DNA of 64,000 nt from Paenibacillus sp. Root444D2 (GTDB lineage Bacteria; Bacillota; Bacilli; Paenibacillales; NBRC-103111): the NCBI RefSeq assembly GCF_001426375.1, contig NZ_LMEO01000014.1, positions 17,104 through 81,103 of the forward strand, in the 5' to 3' direction. Position 1 is the stretch's first letter, and every line of letters starts with the position of its first letter. The translations under genes were made by a program, and so were the position numbers. Positions 17,779 to 27,415 of this stretch are shown here, piece after piece. The notes under the pieces are model-generated. The model worked only from the letters and a program-made list of their open reading frames with translations. It had not been told where the DNA came from and did not search any database.

Positions 17779-19334
17779 GAATCTTGATTGTAGACGATGA
17801 GGTTATTATACGAACAGGCCTTTGTACCGTAATTGATTGGAAAGAACTCGGTCTAGAACTGCTTCCGGCCGCCTCTTCCGCTGAAGAAGCCTTGGAGCGC
17901 ATTCCTGAAGAGAAGCCGCATATTGTGCTGACCGATATTCGTATGTCAGGTATGGACGGTATCGAGCTTGCACGCGAGGTGAAAGCGATACTGCCGGATA
18001 CGGAGATCGTTATCCTGACGGGTTACGATGACTTCAGTTATGCTCAGCAGGCACTGCGCGAAGGTGTGACCGATTACTTGCTGAAGACAAGTCGTCCGGA
18101 AGAGATTATTAAAGCTGCGCTGAAAGCGAAGCAGAACATTATGGATAAATGGGAGTCGATTAAACAGGATAATCTTCAACAGGCTGCACTGCGCAATCAG
18201 TTGTTGGAACGGGTGCTCAAAAGGGGCTTGAACGACGATAGGGAAGCCCAGGAACAGTTGCAAGTATGGTTTCGCAAGAATGGTGTAGATGTTCACCCAG
18301 AGTCAGGTGAGTCTGCAGCGATGCAAGTTCTCCTTATCTCTGTATCCGGATGGGGGGAGACGCCTATCTTGGAGCTTCTGCAAGGAGCCGCAGAGAATAT
18401 CCTCCTCGAGCTGCTCCCGTGCGTTACGCTTATGAAAAAGGACCATTTGCTGCTTGTCGTGCGTCACGAAGTTGGGCTTACTGATCAAGCTGGGCTGACA
18501 AAGGCTCTTAAACGCGTTACCGAAACACTCAAATGCTCGGCTTTTGCAGCACTTGGAACTGTAACGCAGGATTACGAAGGCTTACGGGAATCTTATCGTA
18601 CGGCGAAAGAAGTTTTTACTTACCAAGGGCTGCTAGGAGCACGAGGACTGTTTACGGTTGAAGATATCAGGGAGCGCAGCGGAGGTCGTACGGTTTGCAC
18701 CGAGAAGGAAGAATCGGAGCTTACGGCGATCTTGATGAGCGGCAATGCCACAGAGCTGAGACACTGGGTGAACCAGAAGGTGCGGGCTCTAATGGAAGAT
18801 GCCTCAGCGACGCCGCTGACGGTGCAGGGCTATTTGCAGTCAATGATCATAGCCGGTCATCGATGGCTTGAAAGGGCCAGTTCTTCCCAAGAGGGGACGG
18901 TTCCTCTTAGTACACTCCCTACCTATGAGGGGGAAGGGCGTCCAGAAGAAGAAGTCTTTAAGGTGCTTTCTGCCGTAATGACGCGTTTTCATCAAGGCTT
19001 GGATCAGAATCGCTACGCCTATATTCACAAGTCCATTGCCTATATCCGGGACAATCTGCATCAGCCGATTTCACTTCAACAGGTGGCTGGATTCGTCCAT
19101 GTGAATCCCAATCATTTTAGCGAGGTATTCAAGCGGGAGACAGGCTGTACGTATATCGAATTCGTTACTCAGGAACGGATGAAACGCGCTGTGGATATCC
19201 TCCAGGGCACTCAGACCAAAGTCAGCGAAATTGCCAGAAGAGTTGGTTATGAAGATATCAAATACTTTACGCAGCAGTTCAAAAAGTATACAGGAAGAAC
19301 GCCGTCTGAATTTCGACATGGGAATAAAGACTGA
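17775..19334 (+). CDS. YesN-like response regulator, REC plus AraC-type HTH
   Basis: 519 residues. The start is ATG 17775, which overlaps the kinase stop (ATGA). Receiver D54 is in VLTDIRMS, and the C-terminal AraC HTH ends GYEDIKYFTQQFKKYTGRTP. The signature REC position after D54 reads RMSGMDG instead of the usual MPxMDG, so the cis-Pro is replaced by Ser. It likely activates the binding-protein/permease operon 120 bp downstream. Confidence 0.92.
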   Translation: MRILIVDDEVIIRTGLCTVIDWKELGLELLPAASSAEEALERIPEEKPHIVLTDIRMSGMDGIELAREVKAILPDTEIVILTGYDDFSYAQQALREGVTDYLLKTSRPEEIIKAALKAKQNIMDKWESIKQDNLQQAALRNQLLERVLKRGLNDDREAQEQLQVWFRKNGVDVHPESGESAAMQVLLISVSGWGETPILELLQGAAENILLELLPCVTLMKKDHLLLVVRHEVGLTDQAGLTKALKRVTETLKCSAFAALGTVTQDYEGLRESYRTAKEVFTYQGLLGARGLFTVEDIRERSGGRTVCTEKEESELTAILMSGNATELRHWVNQKVRALMEDASATPLTVQGYLQSMIIAGHRWLERASSSQEGTVPLSTLPTYEGEGRPEEEVFKVLSAVMTRFHQGLDQNRYAYIHKSIAYIRDNLHQPISLQQVAGFVHVNPNHFSEVFKRETGCTYIEFVTQERMKRAVDILQGTQTKVSEIARRVGYEDIKYFTQQFKKYTGRTPSEFRHGNKD

Positions 19335-19456
19335 AGAATGTCCCCCTCTGCGCCGAAGTTTCTCCCGTACCCCCTCCTGAATATGTCCTCTATACTAAAG
19401 TTCATAGAGAGAGCTTGAGCTTATGTATCTAAGAAAACTTTAGGAGGTCTAAACAA

Positions 19457-20803
19457 ATGAAAAAGTCATTGATCGTTACACTGGCTGCTACGATGTCATT
19501 AGCTTTATTAGCCGGTTGTGGTTCAAGTGAAACAAAAGAGGGTGCAGCAGGTACCACGTCTCCCAAATCGACGGATGCAGCCAAACCAGCTGAGAAAGTA
19601 AAATTATCGATTTGGCACAACTATACAGGCGAAGATCTTCGCGCCAAAACGATGCGTGAATATATGGAGAAGTTCAAGAAGGATCACCCGAATGTCGAAT
19701 TAGATATACAGGGAATTCCGCCCGATGGTTACCGTCCGCGGTTGAAAACAGTTGCTGCCGCTAATGAAATGCCAGATCTTTTCGTGATGTGGCCAGGTGT
19801 CATGACCAAGGAATTCGTCAGTGGTGACTTGATTCAGCCGATTAATGAGCTGCTGGATAGCAAAGCGGAATGGAAGAACGGTTTTATGCCAGGGTCCTTT
19901 GATGACTTCACGATCTCAGGCAAAACCTACAGCGCACCGATGGCTCTATCTCCTACTTCGATCCTTTACTATAACAAAGAAATCTTTAACAAATATAATG
20001 TACAGCCGCCTAAGACATGGGACGATCTCATGAAGCTGGTGGATACGTTCAAAAAGAATAATGTTACGCCAATCGCACTCGGCAACAAAGCGGCATGGGT
20101 TGCGCAGTCCAGCATTCTCAGCTCACTTGCAGACCGTGTAACGGGTACGGAATGGTTCCTGAAAGCAGTGGATCAGAATGGTGCTAAATTTACGGATCCA
20201 GAATTCGTTCAAGCCTTGACGTATCTTCAACAGCTTGGTAAGGCTGGCGCTTTCCAAGAAGGCTTCAACAGCATTGATAATACACAAATGGAACAAATGT
20301 TTGCTCAAGGTAAAGCGGCCATGATGATCGATGGTGGTTGGGCATTGCCGAACTTAGCGTCGAATACGTCCAAAGAAGCATTAGCTAACATGGCTGTTAC
20401 CGTTCTGCCAACCGTGCCTAACGGCAAAGGTGATCCTAACACCCTTTCAGGCGTAGTAGGAACAGGACTTGGGATGAGTAAGAAAGTTACCGGCGCTCAG
20501 AAAGCCGCAGCCTACGAACTGATCTATACCTTGTCTGGCCCAGAAGCACAGAAAGCCATCTTGGAAAGCAACCAGCTCGTTAGCTACAAAGTAGATTTGG
20601 ATACAACCAAAGTATCTTCCTTGTTTGCAGAAGTGTACAAAATGATGAACACGGTCAAGAAAACGCCAGTTTACGATGGCAAGCTTAGCTCCGCTAGTGC
20701 CGATGTCGTGAACAATGGTCTTCAAGAGCTCCTTATGGGGGGCAAGCCTGAGGACATTGCCAAAAAAATTCAAGACGCGCAAGCGAAAGCCGTCGGGAAA
20801 TAA
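19457..20803 (+). CDS. CUT1 sugar ABC transporter binding lipoprotein
   Basis: 448 residues. Lipobox LLAGC (Cys21), then a family-1 extracellular solute-binding domain starting KLSIWHNYTGEDLRA and containing the typical YYNKEIFNKYNVQPPKTWDDL. The ribosome site is TTAGGAGGTCTAAACAA before ATG. It is the first gene of a binding protein-permease-permease cassette with no ATPase gene, so a shared MsmX/UgpC-type ATPase elsewhere is expected. The substrate is unknown, probably an oligosaccharide. Confidence 0.92.
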   Translation: MKKSLIVTLAATMSLALLAGCGSSETKEGAAGTTSPKSTDAAKPAEKVKLSIWHNYTGEDLRAKTMREYMEKFKKDHPNVELDIQGIPPDGYRPRLKTVAAANEMPDLFVMWPGVMTKEFVSGDLIQPINELLDSKAEWKNGFMPGSFDDFTISGKTYSAPMALSPTSILYYNKEIFNKYNVQPPKTWDDLMKLVDTFKKNNVTPIALGNKAAWVAQSSILSSLADRVTGTEWFLKAVDQNGAKFTDPEFVQALTYLQQLGKAGAFQEGFNSIDNTQMEQMFAQGKAAMMIDGGWALPNLASNTSKEALANMAVTVLPTVPNGKGDPNTLSGVVGTGLGMSKKVTGAQKAAAYELIYTLSGPEAQKAILESNQLVSYKVDLDTTKVSSLFAEVYKMMNTVKKTPVYDGKLSSASADVVNNGLQELLMGGKPEDIAKKIQDAQAKAVGK

Positions 20804-20818
20804 TGTATGGCCACAGGA

Positions 20819-20848
20819 CTCCAGCCAAAGCCCGGCTGGAGCCTTTTT
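20819..20848 (+). terminator. Intrinsic terminator/attenuator after the binding-protein gene
   Basis: CTCCAGCC and GGCTGGAG form an 8-bp stem around AAAGCCC, followed by CCTTTTTC. It sits between the binding protein and the first permease, where partial termination would favour the former. Confidence 0.8.
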
Positions 20849-20874
20849 CAAAAAAGATAGCAAGGAGGGAAGTT

Positions 20875-21750
20875 ATGACCGTATCCGCAAGAATCAGAGG
20901 ATTCATTACCATAGGGCTGCTTCCGGCCTTAGTGCTCTATCTGTTTTTTGTCATTGTACCGATTTTCTGGTCGGCGTACTACGGATTTTTCGATTGGAAA
21001 GGTATCGGAGCAGCCAAATTTATCGGGTTTGACAACTACGCAGAAGTGATCCAAGATCCAATCTTCTGGAAAGCTTTTAAAAATAACATGCTTATCGTTG
21101 GAGCTTCCGTTTTCGGTCAGGTACCAATTGCTATGATACTAGCGCTTCTCCTCATGCGCAGTACGCTATTTCAACGTGTTATTCGAGCCTCCGTCTTTAT
21201 GCCCATGGTGCTATCCTCGGTTGTTGTCGGGATCATCTGGGGATACATTTACCACCCGCAAATCGGTATTCTCAACTTCTTACTAGAGGGCATCGGGCTT
21301 GATAGCTGGAAGAAATCTTGGCTCTCCGATCCGAAAGTATCGATGTTCGCGCTCATGGTGCCGATCATCTGGAATTATATTGGTCCCTACATGATTATGT
21401 TCATTGCCGCACTACAGAATATTTCACCGGAGATTGAAGATGCCGCTCAGCTGGACGGCGTGGGTCCGGTGCGCAAATTGTTTGCAGTGACATTGCCTAT
21501 GATTTGGGATACCGTCAAGGTGGCCGTTGTGCTTTGCATATCCGGAAGCTTGAAGGCGTTCGATCTTATTTATGTCATGACGGGCGGTGGACCGGCGCAC
21601 TCCACGGAACTGCTTGCTTCTTATATGTACAACAGCACATTCAATGTGTATCGTTTCGGTTTTGGCAGCGCCATTTCCACGGCAATTATTATTCTTAGCT
21701 TGTTCTTAATCGTTGGCAGCCAATATCTCATGAAACGAGACTATCGTTAG
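20875..21750 (+). CDS. CUT1 sugar ABC permease (MalF/UgpA type)
   Basis: 291 residues from ATG 20875, chosen for AAGGAGGGAAGTT upstream. An earlier in-frame ATG at 20803 lies across the terminator hairpin. Six membrane segments and the EAA loop EDAAQLDGVGPVRKLFAVTLP at about residues 186-206 identify a binding-protein-dependent permease. It pairs with the next gene. Confidence 0.92.
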   Translation: MTVSARIRGFITIGLLPALVLYLFFVIVPIFWSAYYGFFDWKGIGAAKFIGFDNYAEVIQDPIFWKAFKNNMLIVGASVFGQVPIAMILALLLMRSTLFQRVIRASVFMPMVLSSVVVGIIWGYIYHPQIGILNFLLEGIGLDSWKKSWLSDPKVSMFALMVPIIWNYIGPYMIMFIAALQNISPEIEDAAQLDGVGPVRKLFAVTLPMIWDTVKVAVVLCISGSLKAFDLIYVMTGGGPAHSTELLASYMYNSTFNVYRFGFGSAISTAIIILSLFLIVGSQYLMKRDYR

Positions 21751-21778
21751 GAAATAAATTCTCTCAGGAGGGACATCT

Positions 21779-22651
21779 ATGGAGCAGGTAGTATCGATGC
21801 AGACGGGTTTTCCCGCTGGAGGTAAGAAGCGAAGAGGGTGGGCGCGCGGTGTCATCAACGTCTGTTTGACCCTGTATGCACTTGTCACGCTGTACCCGTT
21901 GATTTGGTTATTTATGAGTGCTTTAAAGTCCAATGAGGAATTTCATTCGCGGCCCTTTTTACTGCCGACTGTTTGGAAATGGGACAATATCGTCCGGGCA
22001 TGGAAAGTATCTGGAATGGGCCTTTCACTCTGGAACTCTACCGTAGTGACGGTGGCCTCACTGGTACTGACCCTAGTCATTGGAGCGCTGGCAGCCTTTG
22101 TTTTATCGCGTTTTGAATTTAAATGGAAGCCATTTTTTATGGGCTTATTCCTACTTGGAATGCTTATTCCAATCCATAGTACACTCGTACCTCTATTTAT
22201 TATTATGAAAAAAATCGGCCTGCTGAACTCGTACGGCGCACTCATTTTACCTTATGTGGCCTTTGAACTGCCATTAGCCATCTTCGTCATCGCGGCTTAT
22301 TTAATTACGATTCCCAAAGAAATTGAAGAAGCGGCGTTAATCGATGGCACTGGCTATTGGGGCATTTTCTTTCGGATGATGCTTCCGCTTAGCTTGCCAG
22401 CGCTCTCTACGGTTGCGATCTTAGGATTTTTACGTTTTTGGAATGATTTCGCGTTCGCGCTAGTCTTTATCAGCAAGCCTGCGCTTAAGACAGTTCCGCT
22501 GAGTTTATCTGCTTTTGCTACAGGGTATATGACCGATTACGAATTGACGATGGCTGCACTTGCCATTGCCGTACTGCCAACCATTATCGTGTTCTTGCTG
22601 TTCCAGGAGCAGATCATGAAGGGAATGACGGCTGGTGCTGTCAAAGGATAA
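21779..22651 (+). CDS. CUT1 sugar ABC permease (MalG/UgpE type)
   Basis: 290 residues. It has the TLYPLIWLFMSALKSNEEF N-terminus of the MalG group, six membrane segments, an EAA loop EEAALIDGTGYWGIFFRMMLP, and the C-terminal GMTAGAVKG typical of these permeases. The ribosome site is AGGAGGGACATCT before ATG. It is the last gene of the cassette and is followed by a strong terminator. Confidence 0.93.
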   Translation: MEQVVSMQTGFPAGGKKRRGWARGVINVCLTLYALVTLYPLIWLFMSALKSNEEFHSRPFLLPTVWKWDNIVRAWKVSGMGLSLWNSTVVTVASLVLTLVIGALAAFVLSRFEFKWKPFFMGLFLLGMLIPIHSTLVPLFIIMKKIGLLNSYGALILPYVAFELPLAIFVIAAYLITIPKEIEEAALIDGTGYWGIFFRMMLPLSLPALSTVAILGFLRFWNDFAFALVFISKPALKTVPLSLSAFATGYMTDYELTMAALAIAVLPTIIVFLLFQEQIMKGMTAGAVKG

Positions 22652-22653
22652 CT

Positions 22654-22705
22654 AAAATCGCCATCCTTGGATTCCGAAAAAGAATCCTAAGGGTGGCGAT
22701 TTTTA
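22654..22705 (+). terminator. Intrinsic terminator of the ABC operon
   Basis: AAAATCGCCA pairs with TGGCGATTTT, with further complementarity inside (GGATTC/GAATCC). It is followed by TTATTTAT. Confidence 0.85.
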
Positions 22706-22785
22706 TTTATGTACATGATCATCCCTCAAGCTCGTCCTCATAGTTTACTAACAAAATTATGCTACGATTTTGGAGGGGGGATAGC

Positions 22786-23880
22786 ATGAATGACATTACT
22801 TTTGAAACATTACAGGATTTGATTGCCAATTTCTCTATCGTCACCGCTTATTTATTTTTGACCAGTCAAGTGATTTATAAGGATTGGAACTTAGGTACGC
22901 CTACTACTCTGTATACCAGACTTCATATAGGCGTTTTAACTGGCATTTTAGGTATTGTCCTTATGGAATTTACAGTTGAGCTGAACGGTACGATTTTGGA
23001 TTTTAGACATCTGGCAGTTACGATAGCGGCACTATTCGGAGGAGTTTACTCTGCCATAGTTACGGGGATCATTATCTCCCTTATGCGTTTATTGGCATTT
23101 GGCGCACTAAGTCCTGCTACTATTTTCGCTGCTTCAAACACTCTTTTAATTTCGATTATGATTGGTTTGGTTTGTACAAGGAACCTATCCTATTGGAAGA
23201 AATGGACGTATGCTCTATTGGTTAACAATCTCTTTACGATCATCACTTTTCATATCAATATGGGGAATAAGGGTACGATTCCGTCCCTTATCTATTTGAT
23301 AATGATGACTTTAGGCGGAACGTTAACAGCTTATTTGACACAATTTCTGATTAAAGCGAAAACCCATTTCCAAATGATTGAAAAGGCAGCTACGTTTGAT
23401 TTTCTTACTGAGCTCAATAACCATCGTACATTTGATGAGGCATTCAATTCTTTATTGCTGGAAGCAAAGGATAAGGACGAAGCCTTGACCTTGATGATCA
23501 TTGATATTGACCATTTTAAAAGAGTGAATGATACCTACGGTCATCCTAATGGGGATACGGTGTTAAAACAATTGGGGAAATTGTTAAAAGATGCCTCTCG
23601 CTCTTTCGATATCGTATCACGTATCGGTGGGGAAGAGTTCGCTATCTTGCTATACGATTGTCCACATAAACATGCCTTAATCATTGGGGAGCGAATTAGA
23701 ATGGCTGTCAAAAACCAGGAATTTCTGCTGAATGAGGGGAAGGTCATACAGATTACGGTATCTGTAGGCGTTGCCACATACCCTGATACCAATGAGAATA
23801 TCATAGAAGAAGCAGATAAGGCTCTGTATAAAGCCAAATCATCTGGTAGGAATTTGGTTTGTTCGAATCAATCTGCTTGA
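22786..23880 (+). CDS. Membrane diguanylate cyclase (5TM-LYT type sensor plus GGDEF)
   Basis: 364 residues from ATG 22786 (GGAGGGGGGATAGC). The ATG nine codons upstream lacks a site. The first ~180 residues contain five to six hydrophobic segments with the look of the 5TMR_LYT sensor (FRHLAVTIAALFGGVYSAI). The C-terminal GGDEF domain has an intact GGEEF catalytic motif at 281-285 and no obvious RxxD inhibitory site just before it. It makes cyclic-di-GMP. It is a single gene, convergent with the SDR operon across the repeat region. Confidence 0.9.
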   Translation: MNDITFETLQDLIANFSIVTAYLFLTSQVIYKDWNLGTPTTLYTRLHIGVLTGILGIVLMEFTVELNGTILDFRHLAVTIAALFGGVYSAIVTGIIISLMRLLAFGALSPATIFAASNTLLISIMIGLVCTRNLSYWKKWTYALLVNNLFTIITFHINMGNKGTIPSLIYLIMMTLGGTLTAYLTQFLIKAKTHFQMIEKAATFDFLTELNNHRTFDEAFNSLLLEAKDKDEALTLMIIDIDHFKRVNDTYGHPNGDTVLKQLGKLLKDASRSFDIVSRIGGEEFAILLYDCPHKHALIIGERIRMAVKNQEFLLNEGKVIQITVSVGVATYPDTNENIIEEADKALYKAKSSGRNLVCSNQSA

Positions 23881-23987
23881 ATGAATCATAGAAGATATTA
23901 CCTGGAAATATTTTTCAGGTTATTCTCGCGGCACCCTTAAAGCTAAAAAAGATCCCCGCCCGCAAGATGACTTTCGTTGGGATATTA

Positions 23988-24100
23988 GATAATAGGTAAA
24001 TAGATAAAAGGAAATAGGTAAAAGAAAATAGATAAAAGAAAATAGGTAAATAAGGAAATAGGGGAAGTAGGTAAACTGAGGTAAACAGGTAGGGTAATAG
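23988..24100. repeat. A-rich degenerate simple-sequence tract
   Basis: Imperfect runs of AAATAGGTAAA, AAATAGATAAAAG and GGTAAAC precede array B. Minus-strand open frames here give only Tyr/Phe/Leu-rich low-complexity peptides (YLLSIFFYLF) and are not taken as genes. Confidence 0.8.
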
Positions 24101-24107
24101 GAAGGCA

Positions 24108-24291
24108 AGTTGTACATCGTACAACAATTTCCTTGATTTTTTCCCTGACAAGCAGAAGATGTTGCATATCGTGCAACAATTTAGCCTTTTTATCGCTGAA
24201 AAGCTACTATTCGGCTAAAATTGTTGTATTATTTGCAACATTCACGGGGAAAACACAGATTAACTTGCGTAATGTTGCATGAAATACAACA
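24108..24291. repeat. Array B: four phased 19-bp palindromes
   Basis: Copies of TGTTGYA-N5-TRCAACA at 24108-24126 (first base A), 24160-24178, 24222-24240 and 24273-24291, spaced 52, 62 and 51 bp. The central spacer has complementary ends (TTTAGCC...GGCTAAA). The last copy is extended by GCGTAA...TTACGC into a longer stem. It lies between the convergent GGDEF and SDR genes and matches array A in geometry but not in spacer sequence. Confidence 0.9.
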
Positions 24292-24328
24292 TTACGCAAA
24301 CGATTAAGCAAATGATCCTACAAATCAC

Positions 24329-25186
24329 TCATGACTTGCCCTTGCGCGTCATCTCCGCAAGCCCAACCCACTGCTCCTCGGTCACCTCGAGCAGATCGTT
24401 GAACTGCCCGGCGCCCTGCAGCCATTCGCCGCCGTCGATCGTGACCACTTCGCCGTTAATGTAGGCGGCGTAGTCCGAAATCAGATAAGCCGCGAGGCTC
24501 GCGAGCTCATCCTTCTCACCGACCCGCCGCAGCGGCACGCGGTTCAAGAGCTTCTCCGACAGCTCAGGCGTCGGAGCCAGCCGGCTCCACGCGCCGTCGG
24601 TCGGGAATAGCCCCGGCGCGATGGCGACTTGCCGGATGCCGTGCCGCGCCCACTCGACGGCAAGCGAGCGCGTCAGCGCAAGCACGCCGGCCTTGGCCGC
24701 AGCCGACGGTACAACGAAGGCCGAGCCAGTGGAGGCGTAAGAGGTGACGATGTTCAGCATCGTACCGCCGACGCCTTGCTCGATCCATCTTTTGCCCACT
24801 TCTAACGTGGTGTAGAACGTCCCGTGAAGGACGATATTCAGCACCGCATCCACGGCGCGAGGGGATAAATGTTCTGTCGGGCTGGCGAAGTTGCCGGCTG
24901 CATTATTAATCAATACATCGATACGGCCATAGTGCTGTTCCACAGCGGCCACCATCTCGGCAACTTGAAGCGGGTCACGAACGTCACAGCTTTTGTAGAA
25001 TACTTCTTTGCCATCACTGCCCATTTCGGCAGCTGCTTTAGCAAGTACCTCCTCGCGTCGGCTGGTAATCGCGAGTTTAGCGCCTAACGTCAGAAATTTC
25101 TCGCCCATTGCTCGCCCCAGACCGGTACCGCCGCCTGTAATAAGAATAACTTTATCCTTCAGCAAGGTTGAATCGAACATATCCAT
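24329..25186 (-). CDS. Short-chain dehydrogenase, 2,4-dienoyl-CoA reductase-like
   Basis: 285 residues from ATG 25186, just after GGAGGG. ATG 25180 is also possible. The classical Rossmann motif is TGGGTGLGR, NNAAGNF matches the NNAG motif, and GGEWLQGAG is near the end. The canonical Tyr-x3-Lys appears displaced: the equivalent region reads SAAAKAGVLAL with no Tyr four residues before the Lys, as in FadH-type dienoyl-CoA reductases. It is the last gene of an operon with a thioesterase and an acyl-CoA ligase, so a role in unsaturated fatty-acid breakdown is likely. The stretch 24400-24720 is strikingly GC-rich. Confidence 0.85.
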   Translation of the reverse strand: MDMFDSTLLKDKVILITGGGTGLGRAMGEKFLTLGAKLAITSRREEVLAKAAAEMGSDGKEVFYKSCDVRDPLQVAEMVAAVEQHYGRIDVLINNAAGNFASPTEHLSPRAVDAVLNIVLHGTFYTTLEVGKRWIEQGVGGTMLNIVTSYASTGSAFVVPSAAAKAGVLALTRSLAVEWARHGIRQVAIAPGLFPTDGAWSRLAPTPELSEKLLNRVPLRRVGEKDELASLAAYLISDYAAYINGEVVTIDGGEWLQGAGQFNDLLEVTEEQWVGLAEMTRKGKS

Positions 25187-25240
25187 CGCGCCCTCCATCA
25201 TCAGTTTACGCTGCTAATAATTAATGCTGTGAATGCTGCT

Positions 25241-25699
25241 CTATTGCTGCTGCTCTAGGAACGCAGCTTCGAATTGCTCGATCCGGCTTGCTAAATCTTC
25301 TGGAAGCGGGGTGCCTTTTTGTGTATGAACATCGACATAGACGCCAGTGCTGGTAGCGAAGCTCACAAGCTGCTTATTCTCCCGCTTAACAATGGCATAC
25401 TGAGTTTCAATCGATGAAGTGCCGATCCGGCTCACTTTCATATAAATATCGAGGTTATCGTTAAAATGAGCTTGAGACTTATATTCGACGCTTTGGCTGA
25501 CGAGAAAGAAGGTTTTATCAGCCAGATTACCATCCGCATTTGCAAAAAATAAACCCAAACCATTCATATACTCACAGCGGGCTTGCTCCATATAAATGAC
25601 AGAAGAAAGGTGACTCAGGTGTCCGTTCGCATCGGTTTCACAGAAACGAACTTTCGTTGGTGTATAAAAGCGGAAGCCCTCTAATTCGAAATTGTTCAT
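25241..25699 (-). CDS. Acyl-CoA thioesterase, 4HBT hotdog family
   Basis: 152 residues. The family active-site block VRFCETDANGHLSHLSSVIY (catalytic Asp23) and the following EQARCEYM match YbgC/4-hydroxybenzoyl-CoA thioesterases. These hydrolyse acyl-CoA to free acid and CoA. Position 30, usually Asn in GHVNN, is His here. It begins 6 bp after the acyl-CoA ligase stop, so co-translation is likely. Confidence 0.88.
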   Translation of the reverse strand: MNNFELEGFRFYTPTKVRFCETDANGHLSHLSSVIYMEQARCEYMNGLGLFFANADGNLADKTFFLVSQSVEYKSQAHFNDNLDIYMKVSRIGTSSIETQYAIVKRENKQLVSFATSTGVYVDVHTQKGTPLPEDLASRIEQFEAAFLEQQQ

Positions 25700-25705
25700 T
25701 GCGAT

Positions 25706-27325
25706 CTAGTCTCCTGTAAAGTAGGTTTGATACTGCTCGCGAAGCTCGCGTTTCATAAATTTACCGACCGACGATTTAGGTATTTCGTGGAGGAACACAA
25801 CATCGTCCGGAATCCACCACTTCGTGAATTTGTTTGCCAAAAAGGTGAGTAAATCTTCTTTGTTGTCATCCGTTTGTAATGCGGCGTCTTTCAGGACGAC
25901 GAAGGCGAGAGGCCGTTCACCCCATTTGGGGTGCGGCACGCCGATGACACAAGCCTCGAACACATTCGGATGCGCCATTAATGCGTTTTCTAAGTCGAGA
26001 GATGAGATCCATTCCCCGCCGCTTTTGACCAGATCTTTGGCCCTATCCACCAGCTTCACAAATCCCTCAGGATCAATAACCGCGATATCTCCGCTGTAAA
26101 ACCAACCGTCCTGGAACGATTCCTGCGTTCGGGCATCTTTGTAGTATTCCGTAGCTACCCATGGCCCGCGCAGTAGGATTTCACCCATTTCCTTACCATC
26201 CCAAGCTACCTCACCACGAGGTCCGACGATTTTCATATCAAGTCCAGGCACTAGCAGGCCCTGAGTAGCCCTCGCATCGTACTGTTCATCGTATGAGGCC
26301 TCTTCCTGATAGCTTTTGAGGCGGGCGACGGTAACGAGAGGACACGTTTCTGTCATCCCATAGGCATGATAGAATGGAACCTTGAGCCGCTGCTCGTAGC
26401 TTTCAATCAGACTGCGCGGGGCAGCAGATCCACCACAGATAACTGCGCGAAGGGATGATAAGTCTACTTGCAGTAATTCCTGCACCTTAAGTGCGGCTGT
26501 CCATACTGTTGGAACACCAGCAGCAATCGTTACTTTCTCCTCAGCGATCAAACGAAGCAGGATGTCCGGTGTCGGCGAAGGTCCCGGAAGCACTTGCTTG
26601 CTGCCGAACCAGACAGATGCGAATGGAAGTCCCCAAGCATTAACGTGAAACATCGGCACAATAGGCAGAACCGTGTCGCGTTCAGAGAGTCCTAGTGTAT
26701 CCGCCAAGCCAATGGAGAGGGAATGCAGGTAGATCCCGCGATGGGAATACACCACACCCTTGGGATTACCCGTTGTCGCAGATGTATAACAGATGCCTGC
26801 GGGAGCGCTTTCATTTATATCGGCAGCGTATATATACTGAGGGTCGCCGCCCTCTATCATGTTCTCATATAAATAGACGGGATGTAAAGAAGTAGGCGGC
26901 AATTCCTTTTTGTCCGTCATCAAAATATAGCCTTCTATCGTCGTAAGTTGATCCTGAATCTTCTCGATGATAGGGAGTAAGGTCTCATCAACGAAGAGGA
27001 AACGATCTTCCGCATGATTAAGAATATACGCAATATGCTCAGCGGGGAGTCGGATGTTGACGGTGTGCAGCACAGCCTCCATGCAGGGGATGGCGAAATA
27101 AGCCTCTAGATGCCAGTGATGATTCCAAGCAAAAGTAGCAACCCGATCTCCAGGCTTTACACCAAGTGCTTGCAAGGAGCTGGATAACTGCTTCGCTCTT
27201 CTCCCAAAATCAGCGTACGTATACCGATGGATACCGGTGCTTGTACGTGAAACAACCTCTTTTTTGGGGAACAGGGTTTGTGAACGTTCAAAGAGAGAGC
27301 GCAGCGTTAATGGGAAATTTCCCAT
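25706..27325 (-). CDS. Fatty-acid--CoA ligase (AMP-binding family)
   Basis: 539 residues. The ATP/AMP motif CYTSATTGNPKGVVYSH is at about residue 175-195, YHAYGMTETCPL matches motif II, and GWFYSGDIAVIDPEGFVKLVDRAKD is the adenylate-forming hinge. A C-terminal catalytic Lys is present in KSSVGKFMKRELRE. It activates medium- or long-chain fatty acids as CoA thioesters. The ribosome site is GGAGGTG before ATG 27325. It is the first gene of the operon. Confidence 0.92.
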   Translation of the reverse strand: MGNFPLTLRSLFERSQTLFPKKEVVSRTSTGIHRYTYADFGRRAKQLSSSLQALGVKPGDRVATFAWNHHWHLEAYFAIPCMEAVLHTVNIRLPAEHIAYILNHAEDRFLFVDETLLPIIEKIQDQLTTIEGYILMTDKKELPPTSLHPVYLYENMIEGGDPQYIYAADINESAPAGICYTSATTGNPKGVVYSHRGIYLHSLSIGLADTLGLSERDTVLPIVPMFHVNAWGLPFASVWFGSKQVLPGPSPTPDILLRLIAEEKVTIAAGVPTVWTAALKVQELLQVDLSSLRAVICGGSAAPRSLIESYEQRLKVPFYHAYGMTETCPLVTVARLKSYQEEASYDEQYDARATQGLLVPGLDMKIVGPRGEVAWDGKEMGEILLRGPWVATEYYKDARTQESFQDGWFYSGDIAVIDPEGFVKLVDRAKDLVKSGGEWISSLDLENALMAHPNVFEACVIGVPHPKWGERPLAFVVLKDAALQTDDNKEDLLTFLANKFTKWWIPDDVVFLHEIPKSSVGKFMKRELREQYQTYFTGD

Positions 27326-27415
27326 GTGGAAACACCTCCGGAGATTGTCTGATTCTATTGTAATATATAAGCCGGAAGGACAGGATATGTCCCCAAAAAC
27401 AAGTGATTGTAAATA

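Noticed and set aside
23915..24179. Minus-strand Leu/Tyr/Phe-rich open frames
   Set aside because: They only translate the degenerate simple-sequence tract and palindromes; no ribosome site.
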